A model generated the notes under the pieces. That model was not told the origin of the DNA. It did not search any database and saw nothing but the letters and a program-made list of their open reading frames with translations. A DNA stretch of 64,000 nt from Streptomyces sp. cf386. Lineage in GTDB: Bacteria; Actinomycetota; Actinomycetes; Streptomycetales; Streptomycetaceae. The DNA lies in NCBI RefSeq assembly GCF_900103585.1, contig NZ_FNHV01000003.1:398011-462010 (forward strand). The letters are read 5' to 3'. Positions 9,501 to 17,293 of this stretch are shown here, piece by piece. A program made the position numbers and the translations under genes. Position 1 is the stretch's first letter; the number at the start of each line of letters is the position of its first letter.

Positions 9501-11096
9501 TTCGAGGAGGCCGAGGCCGCCCAGGCCATCGCGGACCAGGCGACGGGCGACGCCAAGGCGGCCCTCCAGCACGCGGCGAAGGCCGCCGGCTACGCCAGGG
9601 ACGCCCGCGGCTACGCCCAGGAGGCCCTAGTCTACGCGGCCGACGCGGCCGAAGCCGCCGCCAAGGCCACGCAGTCACTGGCCCGCACGGTCGAGTACGA
9701 CCGCCAGGCCACCGAGGACGCGGCAGCGGCCGACGCGGCGGCCGGCCGGGCCGAGGGCTACGCCACCGACGCCCGCTCCGCCGCCGACCAGGCCGCCCTC
9801 GACGCCGAAGCCGCCCGCGCGGCAGCGGCGGAGGCCGAACAGGCCGCCAAGGACGCCCGAGCGGCGGCCGACCGCGCGGACGCGGCGGCGACGGAGGCGG
9901 AGGAAGCGGCCAAGGACGCCGACAAGTACGCCCAGGAAGCCCAGGAAGCGGCCGACCGGACCGAGAAGCAGGGCAACGGGCAGCAGATCGAGACGGGAAC
10001 CGTCGTCGACGAGAACGGTGCCGCCATCGGCAACATGTTCTACGTCGTCGACCATCTCCAGGAGATCGGCGATCCGCAGGTCGTGAAGCAGACGGACGGC
10101 TGCGAGGGCTGGATCGACAAGCTCTTCTACCAGGGCGACTGCACGATCACCTCGAAGATCCGGTTCAAGGCCATCCTCGACGTGTACATGTGCAGCGCGG
10201 AGGACCTGGACCCGCAGAAGTACATGTGCCCCTCCGCCGCGACGAAGTACCTGGGCGAGTTCCCGACCGAGGAACTGTCCACAGAGGTCACGCACAACAT
10301 CACGATCGCCGAGTTCAACAAGGACATCGACCCGATCGACATCCTCTTCGGCAGCTGGATCAAGTGCGTCCAGAAGATCGCCCCGGGCGGCTCGGGCGGA
10401 AGCTGGGGCGGCTGCGCCTGGGCGGCCGTGGATGTGGCGAGCCTCTTCGCGGGCAAGATCCTCAGGCCCATCGCGGACGCCGTCACAGCACTGGACGCCG
10501 CCGCGCGGACCGGCATCGGACTCGCGGACGCCTGGAAGGGCCTGCGCGCCGTCGGCCTCACCGAAGCCGCCATCGAGGGCATCGGGGCGAAGGTCCTCAA
10601 CGAGCTGCTCGAACAGTGCACCAGGAGATCCCTGCGTGCCGCGGCCGCGAGCAGCGCCGATCCGTGCAAGGGGGCGATCGCGTACGGAAGCACCGATCTC
10701 GCTCTCATGGCGTACAAGGCCAGGAAGGCAGCCGGAATCAGCACGGGCCGGAACGTCGCGGTGGCCCGGGTTCCGGGGTGGAACGACCCCAAGACCGGCG
10801 ATCTCGTGGTCGGTTTCAGCAAGGGGAACAACTACCACTCGGAGAACCACATCCTCGACCAGCTGAAGGCAAAGGACGTCGACCCGAAGAAGATCACCGA
10901 GCTGTACAGCGACCGAAGCCCCTGTGACGTGTGCCAGCCACTGCTGAACGACGTACTCGAACCGGGGACTCCGATCTCCTGGGTGGTGCCCAACGGGCCC
11001 GGCTCCGGGGATCTCCTCTGGTCCAAGATCTCGAAGTTCGAGGGAAGATCCTTGCGGTCCGCCAAGCAGTCCGCCGAACAGTCCGCCGAGGAGTAA
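6522..11096 (+). CDS. giant secreted lectin/coiled-coil protein with C-terminal deaminase-fold toxin domain
   Basis: 1524 residues. TTG 6522 follows AGGGGG at good distance and starts an Arg-rich signal peptide (hydrophobic about 18-35). Domains: a unique extracellular region (about 45-370); a ricin B-type beta-trefoil (about 376-507) with the GKCLD and QIYTC / QLWTC strands of that fold; and an extremely Ala/Lys/Glu/Asp-rich stretch (about 520-1150) of the AEA..AAxxA type, predicted as a long coiled-coil stalk. A Cys-containing pretoxin-like region (about 1150-1400) follows. The C-terminus carries HSE (His1439-Glu1441) and SPCDVC (Cys1468, Cys1471), the zinc and proton-shuttle signature of cytidine-deaminase-fold toxins, closest by eye to the XOO_2897/SCP1.201 groups (recall, not searched). 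I infer an exported polymorphic toxin deaminating nucleic acids or nucleotides. The next gene is the likely immunity protein. Confidence 0.8.
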   Translation: MRSRPSRSLFRRLATATRVLPPVLATALLAGIAAGSGPVVRPSAQDAAPASDRYSWYEDTAAEQLRQDQCLMTGVLRLGGTSMATTAQDALNQPQDKLHTLADREHWQQTPLATSYQKDRDQAARELDTINSLRDTWHTPVEGLTTPAGFTETGFHWPPGTNNDGQESFYGQTGLTKWISERFWKNDDDFYQDSTPETDAKTLQAVDTLGTPLYGKDPDPSLPSDEWNRALAEQNAFSWMHGVPGVNAGADDARIFLESGGFPRTAPAPESAEYRIAVENLKARFATCAWRDPLDPNGVLNDATSTAAAEWQQEISSQATQRNQILTANKDAVTALTTASKAMGDLLGQSWAADRLTRWQDYWSEGGVGWIGDAPTTIQVTGKTGMCLDAAGGGTANGTVVQIYTCNGSAGQQWTVEGDDKGLHLRNVKALKCVDVSSNNSANGTKIQLWTCNSSPAQTWEYNVRAATPLKNVGTGKCLDLPTYDNSQDSRLWTCSGGTPQKLTIKPSGHTGTVPPAAQFTKAKANIAKAQAGAANKLAALKSQLTAAQKAATASDTAEQAAYTIADGNGAPRGRGLLVGQQKAQVTKGAVAALEAMVKAGETAEAATRAAAADSATITQRALAQAAQVKAEFRREAAEKAEFQAKAAADAAKVHRDNAKKDKETAEAKLAVALQAENDAKAAAAEAHSRRLAAEAEEATAKKEKETAEAKQAEANQHKQTAQAEADKAKQAKDKAETADRTAQSRRDDAVAARDNAKAKRDDAWEAEQKADAARAKADAKDAYANSLDAGEAADAARGAADEADSQADIAETAAVNARSAADAATRAAAEADAAATRAEAAAKRARADSDAAQAAKLKADAAVRTATAAVADAVKAAAHAAQEAKTAVQLADEAEAHAKEARGHANAALAEAAKARVAAAKAAGFAHVTAQAAVDATKSAEQVAAPANDAIQLGSPYLTTDSAASLVVLSGQASKSIADQQKAVAVAHARNAFEEAEAAQAIADQATGDAKAALQHAAKAAGYARDARGYAQEALVYAADAAEAAAKATQSLARTVEYDRQATEDAAAADAAAGRAEGYATDARSAADQAALDAEAARAAAAEAEQAAKDARAAADRADAAATEAEEAAKDADKYAQEAQEAADRTEKQGNGQQIETGTVVDENGAAIGNMFYVVDHLQEIGDPQVVKQTDGCEGWIDKLFYQGDCTITSKIRFKAILDVYMCSAEDLDPQKYMCPSAATKYLGEFPTEELSTEVTHNITIAEFNKDIDPIDILFGSWIKCVQKIAPGGSGGSWGGCAWAAVDVASLFAGKILRPIADAVTALDAAARTGIGLADAWKGLRAVGLTEAAIEGIGAKVLNELLEQCTRRSLRAAAASSADPCKGAIAYGSTDLALMAYKARKAAGISTGRNVAVARVPGWNDPKTGDLVVGFSKGNNYHSENHILDQLKAKDVDPKKITELYSDRSPCDVCQPLLNDVLEPGTPISWVVPNGPGSGDLLWSKISKFEGRSLRSAKQSAEQSAEE

Positions 11097-11106
11097 GCAG
11101 TCAGTC

Positions 11107-11143
11107 GGGTGGGGTGGGCGTCCGCGCGACGCCCACCCCACCC
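11107..11143 (+). terminator. strong hairpin between toxin and immunity genes
   Basis: A perfect 16-bp GC-rich stem (11107-11122 with 11128-11143) and 5-nt loop lie 10 bases after the toxin stop and just before the ribosome-binding site of the next gene. No U-run follows, so it may be a weak terminator, an attenuator or an RNA-stability element. It could lower or uncouple immunity-gene expression relative to the toxin gene. Confidence 0.7.
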
Positions 11144-11163
11144 CCGCCAGGAGAAGAAGGACC

Positions 11164-11619
11164 ATGTCCGACTACGGCTTCGCCCGCGCATCCGATGAAG
11201 TCCTCGCCGTCCGCAACGAGCTGGCCGACGAGGCGGTCCAGGCGCTGCGGCGCGCCGGCCTGCCCGCCTTCCTCGACGGAGGAACCGCACCGGCGGACCG
11301 AGCCGGCGCCGTGGTCCAGGTGGAGCCCGACGCGGAAACGGCCTCGGCGCCGGTGTCCGTGGGGTGGCGCTGCGACCCCGGCATGGTCGAGGCGGCTGTC
11401 GACAGCCTCACGTCCGGCGGTCCTGGCACACCGGCCGCCCGCTACCCCGGGATGATCGGTCAGCACATGCAGAGCACGCTGATCAAGATCCTGCTCTCGG
11501 CGGGAGTCATCGCGACGCCGGACAACGACACCATGAGCCCGGAACGTGTCCTGGTCTTCGGCATGATGTCCGACCTGCCGCCCGCCCTGAGACCCACGTT
11601 CGTGCCACCGGGAAGCTGA
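11164..11619 (+). CDS. putative immunity protein for the deaminase toxin
   Basis: A 151-residue, acidic, soluble protein with no signal peptide or membrane segment, as expected of a cytosolic inhibitor. ATG 11164 is preceded by GGAGAAGAAGG. I do not recognise its family. Visible features are an N-terminal helix region (DEVLAVRNELADEAVQAL), a central GWRCDPGMVEAAVDSL, and a C-terminal stretch around RVLVFGMMSDLPPALRP. The immunity role is inferred from position alone: directly downstream and co-oriented, 67 bases from a gene ending in a deaminase-fold toxin domain. A housekeeping gene on the other side, coaA, makes another partner unlikely. Confidence 0.6.
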   Translation: MSDYGFARASDEVLAVRNELADEAVQALRRAGLPAFLDGGTAPADRAGAVVQVEPDAETASAPVSVGWRCDPGMVEAAVDSLTSGGPGTPAARYPGMIGQHMQSTLIKILLSAGVIATPDNDTMSPERVLVFGMMSDLPPALRPTFVPPGS

Positions 11620-11692
11620 TCCGCACCTGCCCCGCATCCGGGCGTGACGCACCCCACCCCCCACCCCGTTCAAACTCCGTTAACAATGGACT

Positions 11693-12682
11693 GTGATCTC
11701 TCCGGTCTCCTCGATGCCCCGGAGCGCCCACCGGCAGCGGCCGGAGGCGACTCCCTACGTCGATCTCACCCGCGCCGAGTGGAGCGCGCTGCGCGACAAG
11801 ACCCCGCTGCCGCTCACCGCGGAGGAGGTCGAGAAGCTGCGCGGTCTCGGTGACGTCATCGACCTCGACGAGGTCCGCGACATCTACCTCCCGCTCTCCC
11901 GCCTCCTCAACCTCTACGTGGGCGCCACCGACGGCCTGCGCGGCGCCCTGAACACCTTCCTCGGCGAGCAGGGCTCCCAGTCCGGCACCCCGTTCGTGAT
12001 AGGAGTCGCCGGCTCGGTCGCCGTAGGAAAGTCCACGGTCGCCCGACTCCTGCAGGCCCTGCTCTCCCGCTGGCCCGAGCACCCGCGCGTCGAACTGGTC
12101 ACCACGGACGGCTTCCTCCTGCCCACCAAGGAGCTCCAGGCCCGCGGCCTGATGTCGCGGAAAGGTTTCCCCGAGTCCTACGACCGCCGCGCGCTCACCC
12201 GCTTCGTCGCCGACATCAAGGCGGGCAAGGACGAGGTCACGGCCCCCGTCTACTCCCACCTCATCTACGACATCGTCCCGGACCGCAAGCTCACGGTCCG
12301 CCGCCCCGACATCCTGATCGTCGAGGGCCTGAACGTCCTCCAGCCCGCCCTCCCCGGCAAGGACGGCCGCACCCGTGTCGGCCTCGCCGACTACTTCGAC
12401 TTCAGCGTGTACGTCGACGCCCGCACCGAGGACATCGAGCACTGGTACCTCAACCGCTTCAAGCGGCTGCGCGAGACGGCCTTCCAGAACCCGTCCTCGT
12501 ACTTCCGCAAGTACACCCAGGTGTCCGAGGAGGAGGCCCTCGACTACGCCGGCACGATGTGGCGCACCATCAACAAGCCCAACCTGGTGGAGAACATCGC
12601 CCCCACCCGCGGCCGAGCCACCCTCGTCGTACGCAAGGGCCCGGACCACAAGGTGCAGCGGCTGAGCCTGCGCAAACTCTGA
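11693..12682 (+). CDS. coaA: pantothenate kinase (type I)
   Basis: A 329-residue enzyme phosphorylating pantothenate, the first and regulated step of coenzyme A synthesis. The P-loop [11 protein letters not shown] (104-114), [17 protein letters not shown] and the catalytic and binding segment [11 protein letters not shown] are all type I PanK motifs, and the terminus VQRLSLRKL is family-like. GTG 11693 gives the usual Streptomyces N-terminus ([13 protein letters not shown]). No strong ribosome-binding site is visible within the 15 bases upstream, so a leaderless or short-leader transcript is possible. The gene sits between glmS and glmM as in other Streptomyces. Confidence 0.96.
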   Translation: MISPVSSMPRSAHRQRPEATPYVDLTRAEWSALRDKTPLPLTAEEVEKLRGLGDVIDLDEVRDIYLPLSRLLNLYVGATDGLRGALNTFLGEQGSQSGTPFVIGVAGSVAVGKSTVARLLQALLSRWPEHPRVELVTTDGFLLPTKELQARGLMSRKGFPESYDRRALTRFVADIKAGKDEVTAPVYSHLIYDIVPDRKLTVRRPDILIVEGLNVLQPALPGKDGRTRVGLADYFDFSVYVDARTEDIEHWYLNRFKRLRETAFQNPSSYFRKYTQVSEEEALDYAGTMWRTINKPNLVENIAPTRGRATLVVRKGPDHKVQRLSLRKL

Positions 12683-12698
12683 CGACTACGCTGCCCCC

Positions 12699-13646
12699 AT
12701 GCTCCACCTCCGCCTGATCACGCCGTCCGACAAGACCGACGACGTGGTCCGCCTGATCGAGAAGACGGCAGGAACGGCCCACCTCGCCGTCGTGCCCGGC
12801 GCCGCGCGCAACCCCGCCGGGGACCTGGTGCTGTGTGACGTGGCACGCGAGGCGGGCGACGAACTCCTCACCAACCTCCAGGAGTTGGGCATCGAGGAGT
12901 CCGGGTCCATCGCCGTCGAGAACATCGACCTGTCGCTGTCGAAGCGGGCCGACAAGGCCGAGGAGGAGGCCCCCGGCGAGGGCGCGGACGCGGTGCTGTG
13001 GGAGCACCTCGCGGACGCCACGCACGAGGAGTCGACCCTCTCCGTCACCTACCTCTCCTTCATCACGCTGGCCACGATGATCGCGGCCTGCGGTGTGGTG
13101 CTGGACAACGCGATCCTGATCGTGGGCGCGATGGCGGTCGGCCCGGAGTTCGGCCCGTTGGCAGGCTTCTGCACGGCGATCGTCCAGCGGGCGCCGCGCC
13201 TGGCGTTGCGCTCACTGATCGCGCTGCTGGTGGGCTTCGCGGTGGCCATGCTGGTCACGGTGGGCTTCAGCCACTTCATGGACTCCGTAGGCCTGTTCAG
13301 CGTGGAACAGCTGGACGCCGAACGCCCCAACACGAACTTCATCTACCGGCCCGACTGGTTCTCCTTCGTCGTGGCCGTCCTCGCGGGCTGCGCGGGCACC
13401 CTGTCCCTGACCTCGGCCAAGTCCGGCGCTCTGGTGGGTGTCGCCATCTCGGTGACCACGGTCCCGGCCGCGGCGAACGCAGCGGTGGCGTTCAGCTACA
13501 ACGAGTACAGGCAGGCGTGGGGCTCCACCGAGCAACTCCTGCTCAACCTGCTCGGCATCATCCTGGCGGGCACGCTCACGCTGCTGGCCCAGAAGTGGCT
13601 GTGGGCCAGGCAGCGCGAGCGGACGGCGAAGGCGAGCGGCCTCTAG
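12699..13646 (+). CDS. DUF389 domain membrane protein
   Basis: 315 residues. A soluble N-terminal alpha/beta domain (1-80) is followed by a charged linker (KADKAEEEAPGEGADA) and then about six membrane helices. The conserved core SFITLATMIAACGV-x-LDNAILIVGAMAVGPEFGPL is typical of DUF389 (TIGR00341/TIGR00271-like) proteins. Function is unknown; transport or stress roles have been suggested for the family. It lies 16 bases after coaA in the same direction, with ATG at 12699, and probably shares its transcript. The gene converges on the next one with a gap of only 14 bases. Confidence 0.88.
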   Translation: MLHLRLITPSDKTDDVVRLIEKTAGTAHLAVVPGAARNPAGDLVLCDVAREAGDELLTNLQELGIEESGSIAVENIDLSLSKRADKAEEEAPGEGADAVLWEHLADATHEESTLSVTYLSFITLATMIAACGVVLDNAILIVGAMAVGPEFGPLAGFCTAIVQRAPRLALRSLIALLVGFAVAMLVTVGFSHFMDSVGLFSVEQLDAERPNTNFIYRPDWFSFVVAVLAGCAGTLSLTSAKSGALVGVAISVTTVPAAANAAVAFSYNEYRQAWGSTEQLLLNLLGIILAGTLTLLAQKWLWARQRERTAKASGL

Positions 13647-13660
13647 GGCCCTGTCCGGCG

Positions 13661-14188
13661 CTAGTACCGCACTTCGCAGTTCGCGGCGATGCTGTCACCG
13701 AGGTCGCGGAACACCACGTCGGAGCCGGCGCCACAGTTCACCGTGTCGTTGGCGAAGCCGTCGCTCACGCCGATCGTGTCCCTGCCGGAGCCGGTCGTCA
13801 CGGTGTCGGAGCCGGGGCCGGCGTCGACGAGGGTGCGGAGCGCGATGCTCGACCCGTTGAAGCTGTCGTTCCCGTCGACCAGCCCGACCGAGAGCCCGCT
13901 GGTGGTGGCGACGCTGCCGCAGTCGGCGCTGGTGGCGGACAGCCGGACGCACCCCATTCCCACCGTGACGCCCGTGGTGTCCGCGAGGATCAGCCGTCCG
14001 CCGGACACGGTGGCCGTCACCTGGTTCGCCACACCGGCACGCGCGCTGAGGTAGGCGCTGCCGAAGAGGCGGAACACGGTGGAACCGGGGGTCTGGGCCG
14101 CGGCCGGGGTGGCAAGCGCGGTGACGAGGAAGCCGGCGGCCAGCACCGGGCCGACCGCCCGCTTCAGGGGAGTGCTCACGATCTTCAT
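13661..14188 (-). CDS. secreted RTX-like calcium-binding repeat protein
   Basis: About 175 residues. The signal peptide runs from Met through KIVSTPLKRAVGP and a hydrophobic core to AAAQT. The mature part has glycine/aspartate-rich segments (DAGPGSDTVTTGSGRDTIG, NCGAGSDVVFRD) matching the GGxGxDxU nonapeptide of hemolysin-type calcium-binding beta-rolls, with only about two or three degenerate copies. The start is ATG 14188, preceded by GAAGAGAG; the frame is open further upstream but lacks a signal peptide there. Three or more cysteines may form disulfides. Role unknown; exported and probably calcium-stabilised. Confidence 0.75.
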   Translation of the reverse strand: MKIVSTPLKRAVGPVLAAGFLVTALATPAAAQTPGSTVFRLFGSAYLSARAGVANQVTATVSGGRLILADTTGVTVGMGCVRLSATSADCGSVATTSGLSVGLVDGNDSFNGSSIALRTLVDAGPGSDTVTTGSGRDTIGVSDGFANDTVNCGAGSDVVFRDLGDSIAANCEVRY

Positions 14189-14329
14189 GCTGTGTTTCTC
14201 TCTTCCGTCGAGGCAGGTGCCCGGGCAGTGCCGGGCGCACCCCCCTCGACGCAAGTGAAACAATCAGTGATCAGGCACGCACTCTTTGCGACGTACATTC
14301 GAGTGACATACGCCCGGTGAGCCGTGGGA

Positions 14330-15688
14330 CTAGCCCAGCGCCGACTTCACCGCATCGGCCAAGCGCCCGGCAACGGACCGGGCCTGATCGATGTCGGCCG
14401 CCTCGACCATCACCCGCACCAGCGGTTCCGTCCCCGACGACCGCAGCAACACCCGCCCCGTCGAGCCCAGTTCGCGTTCCGCGTCGTCGACAGCGGCAGC
14501 GAGGTCGGCTGAGGTCTTCACCCGGGACTTGTCCACATCCGGCACATTGATGAGCACCTGCGGCAGCCGCTCCATCACGGAGGCAAGATCCCGCAGCGAA
14601 CGCCCGGTCTGCGCGACCCGCGCCGCCAACAGCAGCCCGGTCAACGTACCGTCACCGGTCGTGGCGTGATCGAGGATGATGACATGCCCGGACTGCTCGC
14701 CCCCCAGGGCGTACCCGCGCTCCTTCATCTCCTCCAGCACATACCGGTCACCGACCGCGGTCTGCACCAGCGCGATGCCCTCACGCTCCATGGCCAGCTT
14801 GAAGCCGAGGTTGGACATCACGGTCGCGACCACGGTGTCGGCCCGCAACTCGGACCGCTCCCGCATGGCCAGGGCGAGGACGGCGAGGATCTGGTCCCCG
14901 TCCACCTCGTCCCCGCTGTGATCCACGGCGAGGCAACGGTCGGCGTCACCGTCGTGCGCGATCCCCAGCGCGGCCCCGTGCTCGATGACGGCGGCCTTCA
15001 GCTTGTCCAGATGCGTGGACCCGCACCCGTCGTTGATGTTGAGCCCGTCCGGCTCGGCCCCGATCGTGACCACGTCGGCCCCGGCCCGCGCGAAGGCCTC
15101 CGGCGAGACGCCCGCCGCTGCACCGTGCGCCTCGTCGAGGACGATCTTCAGCCCGTCCAGCCGGTTGGGCAGCACGCCGAGAAGGTGGGCGATGTACTCC
15201 TCGAACCCCTGGTCGTACGACCGCACCCGCCCGACGCCCGCACCGGTCGGCCGCTCCCACGGCTCACCGTGCCGGTGGGACTCGTACACGGACTCGATAC
15301 GGTCCTCCAGCTCGTCGGCGAGCTTGTGGCCGCCGCGGGCGAAGAACTTGACGCCGTTGTCGGGCATGGCGTTGTGGCTGGCGGAGAGCATGACGCCGAG
15401 GTCGGCGCCGAGCGAGCCGGTGAGATGCGCCACCGCGGGCGTCGGCAGCACACCGACCCGCAGCACATCGACACCCGCGCTCGCCAGGCCGGCCACCACG
15501 GCGGCCTCCAGGAACTCCCCGGACGCACGCGGGTCCCGTCCGACCACCGCGGTCGGCCGGTGGCCCTCGAAGGTGCCCGCCTCGGCCAGTACGTGCGCCG
15601 CCGCCACCGACAGACCGAGCGCCATCTCGGCCGTCAGATCCGCGTTGGCGACGCCGCGCACGCCGTCCGTGCCGAAGAGTCGTCCCAC
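14330..15688 (-). CDS. glmM: phosphoglucosamine mutase
   Basis: A 452-residue enzyme converting glucosamine-6-phosphate to glucosamine-1-phosphate, downstream of GlmS in UDP-GlcNAc synthesis. The N-terminus [11 protein letters not shown], the phosphoserine loop LSASHN (Ser104 the likely phosphorylated residue), the metal loop DGDADR (246-251), the sugar loop GGEQSGH and the C-terminal phosphate loop [14 protein letters not shown] are all present. GTG 15688 is chosen because AGGAGG precedes it and the family starts at this residue. It follows rplM-rpsI in the same direction across about 230 bases that hold a terminator. Confidence 0.97.
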   Translation of the reverse strand: MGRLFGTDGVRGVANADLTAEMALGLSVAAAHVLAEAGTFEGHRPTAVVGRDPRASGEFLEAAVVAGLASAGVDVLRVGVLPTPAVAHLTGSLGADLGVMLSASHNAMPDNGVKFFARGGHKLADELEDRIESVYESHRHGEPWERPTGAGVGRVRSYDQGFEEYIAHLLGVLPNRLDGLKIVLDEAHGAAAGVSPEAFARAGADVVTIGAEPDGLNINDGCGSTHLDKLKAAVIEHGAALGIAHDGDADRCLAVDHSGDEVDGDQILAVLALAMRERSELRADTVVATVMSNLGFKLAMEREGIALVQTAVGDRYVLEEMKERGYALGGEQSGHVIILDHATTGDGTLTGLLLAARVAQTGRSLRDLASVMERLPQVLINVPDVDKSRVKTSADLAAAVDDAERELGSTGRVLLRSSGTEPLVRVMVEAADIDQARSVAGRLADAVKSALG

Positions 15689-15846
15689 TTGTCCTCCTGA
15701 GGAAACATCAGTTCCGGGAAGCGGAGCCGGCGTGTGCGATACGCCGCCGGGGGCTCCCGCCTCCCAGGCATTCCATGCCGGGGGCATCGGATCACACAAG
15801 CCTTTGAACGCCTTGTGCCGTTATACGCCCGAGGCCGGTGATAAAA

Positions 15847-15888
15847 CGAACGCCCCGGTGGCACTGTGGCGTGCCGCCGGGGCGTTCG
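15847..15888. terminator. terminator after rpsI
   Basis: A 17-bp stem (15847-15863 with 15872-15888, one G-U wobble) with an 8-nt loop lies 34 bases beyond the rpsI stop in its direction of transcription. T/A-rich bases follow on the minus strand. It separates rplM-rpsI from glmM. Confidence 0.85.
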
Positions 15889-15921
15889 GAGTACCGGAGT
15901 ACGTGCAGAGGCAGCCCGCGC

Positions 15922-16434
15922 TTAGCGCTTGCTGTACTGCGGGGCCTTGCGGGCCTTCTTCAGACCGGCCTTCTTGCGCTCGACCGCACGGTCGTCGCGC
16001 TTGAGGAAGCCGGCCTTCTTCAGCGGGCCGCGGTTGTTGTCGACGTCGGCCTCGTTCAGCGCGCGGGCGACACCGAGACGGAGCGCACCGGCCTGACCGG
16101 AGACACCGCCACCGGCGATGCGGGCGATGACGTCGTAGCGACCTTCGAGCTCGAGCACCTTGAAGGGCTCGTTGACTTCCTGCTGGTGCACCTTGTTCGG
16201 GAAGTAGTCCTCGAGCGTACGCCCGTTGATCTTCCACTTGCCGCTGCCCGGCACGATGCGCACCCGGGCGATGGCGTTCTTACGACGACCCAGGCCGGCG
16301 GCGGGCTGGGGCTCACCGAAGCGCGAGGCGAGGGACTCGGAGGTGTACTCACCCTCCACCGGAACCTCGGACTCGGTGGTGTAGCTGTCGATGTCAAGCT
16401 CTTCGAGCGGCTGCTCGGCAGTGGTCTCGGCCAC
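15922..16434 (-). CDS. rpsI: 30S ribosomal protein S9
   Basis: 170 residues. The globular S9 domain (about 50-170) has [12 protein letters not shown], the GGG-containing [23 protein letters not shown] segment, and the Lys/Arg-rich tail ending APQYSKR that reaches the decoding centre. An acidic N-terminal extension of about 45 residues ([16 protein letters not shown]) is common in actinobacterial S9. It is co-transcribed with rplM, starting 42 bases after the L13 stop. Confidence 0.98.
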   Translation of the reverse strand: MAETTAEQPLEELDIDSYTTESEVPVEGEYTSESLASRFGEPQPAAGLGRRKNAIARVRIVPGSGKWKINGRTLEDYFPNKVHQQEVNEPFKVLELEGRYDVIARIAGGGVSGQAGALRLGVARALNEADVDNNRGPLKKAGFLKRDDRAVERKKAGLKKARKAPQYSKR

Positions 16435-16476
16435 GATTCTCCTCAGATTCTCTTCAGGCTTAGGGGGTGGCCGGAC

Positions 16477-16920
16477 TTACTGCGCGACCTGGGTGATCTC
16501 GTACGGCTGCGGCTGCTGCGCGCCGTGCGGGTGCTGGTCACCCTTGTAGACCTTCAGCTTCGAGAGCATCTGACGGCCCAGCGTGTTCTTGGGGAGCATG
16601 CCCTTGACGGCCTTCTCGATGGCCTTCTCGGGGTTCTTGTCGAGGAGCTCGTCGTAACGGACGGAGCGCAGACCACCCGGGTAGCCGGAGTGGCGGTACG
16701 CCATCTTCTGGGTCCGCTTGTTGCCGGAGAGGTGCACCTTGTCGGCGTTGATGATGATGACGAAGTCACCGGTGTCGACGTGGGGCGCGTAGATCGGCTT
16801 GTGCTTGCCCCGCAGAATGGAGGCGGCGGTGCTGGCGAGACGGCCCAGGACGACGTCCTGAGCGTCAATGACGTGCCACTGGCGCGTCACATCGCCGGGC
16901 TTGGGGCTGTACGTACGCAC
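16477..16920 (-). CDS. rplM: 50S ribosomal protein L13
   Basis: 147 residues, the normal actinobacterial length. [26 protein letters not shown], and the [16 protein letters not shown] and [10 protein letters not shown] blocks identify L13. GTG 16920 is chosen from family length, with a GAAGG upstream. It is the first gene of the rplM-rpsI transcript; a promoter-like pair is visible about 180 bases upstream. Confidence 0.98.
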   Translation of the reverse strand: MRTYSPKPGDVTRQWHVIDAQDVVLGRLASTAASILRGKHKPIYAPHVDTGDFVIIINADKVHLSGNKRTQKMAYRHSGYPGGLRSVRYDELLDKNPEKAIEKAVKGMLPKNTLGRQMLSKLKVYKGDQHPHGAQQPQPYEITQVAQ

Positions 16921-17097
16921 GGTTCGTAGCCTTCGCTTCGAGTGAATGGTCCTGACAAGGTCACCGAAACGATCACGACAGCCTGAGCCACTGCGGCGAC
17001 GCATACCGCGTACGTGGGGTTGCTGGTCATCGGCCCGGTGGACCGGTGTAAGGGCCCGTCCCGTGAGAATGAGCAAGCCAATACACAACGAACATGC

Positions 17098-17127
17098 AGG
17101 ATACCTGCGACGGCTCGGCCGGGTCAA
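17098..17127 (-). promoter_or_regulatory. rplM-rpsI promoter
   Basis: On the minus strand, -35 TTGACC (17127-17122) is separated by 18 bases from -10 TATCCT (17103-17098). Both match vegetative sigma factor boxes, and the -35 is the same hexamer seen before rpsJ and secY in this window. Confidence 0.65.
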
Positions 17128-17177
17128 AACGGGTTGCCGCCCGGCGTGCGCCTGCGGACGAGGCCCAGGCATTTCAG

Positions 17178-17293
17178 CCCGTCCGGCGTTTGAGGACGAG
17201 GCCCCTTCAGGGCCGGAACGGGGGTCTGGGGGCGGAGCCCCCAGAAAGGCGGCCCGGGGTCGAAGGGGCAGAGCCCCTGGAGGATGGGACGGG
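17178..17293. repeat. dispersed Streptomyces intergenic repeat
   Basis: A roughly 116-base element bounded by CCCGTCC and GGACGGG. It contains GGCGTTTGAGGACGAGG and two small palindromes (CTGGGGGCGGAGCCCCCAG at about 17227 and GGGGCAGAGCCCC at about 17265). I recognise the type from many Streptomyces intergenic regions. It overlaps the 3' end of the GT87 gene and supplies its last codons. Confidence 0.65.

Noticed and set aside
6444..9572. Open frame of over 1000 codons on the minus strand opposite the toxin gene
   Set aside because: Low-complexity Gly/Leu/Arg/Val product with no domain. It is a by-product of the Ala-rich, GC-biased codons of the plus-strand gene, whose signal peptide, lectin and catalytic motifs are real.
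7679..10927. Long plus-strand frame inside the toxin gene
   Set aside because: Arg/Gly/Gln-rich translation typical of a shifted frame; no start context or domain.
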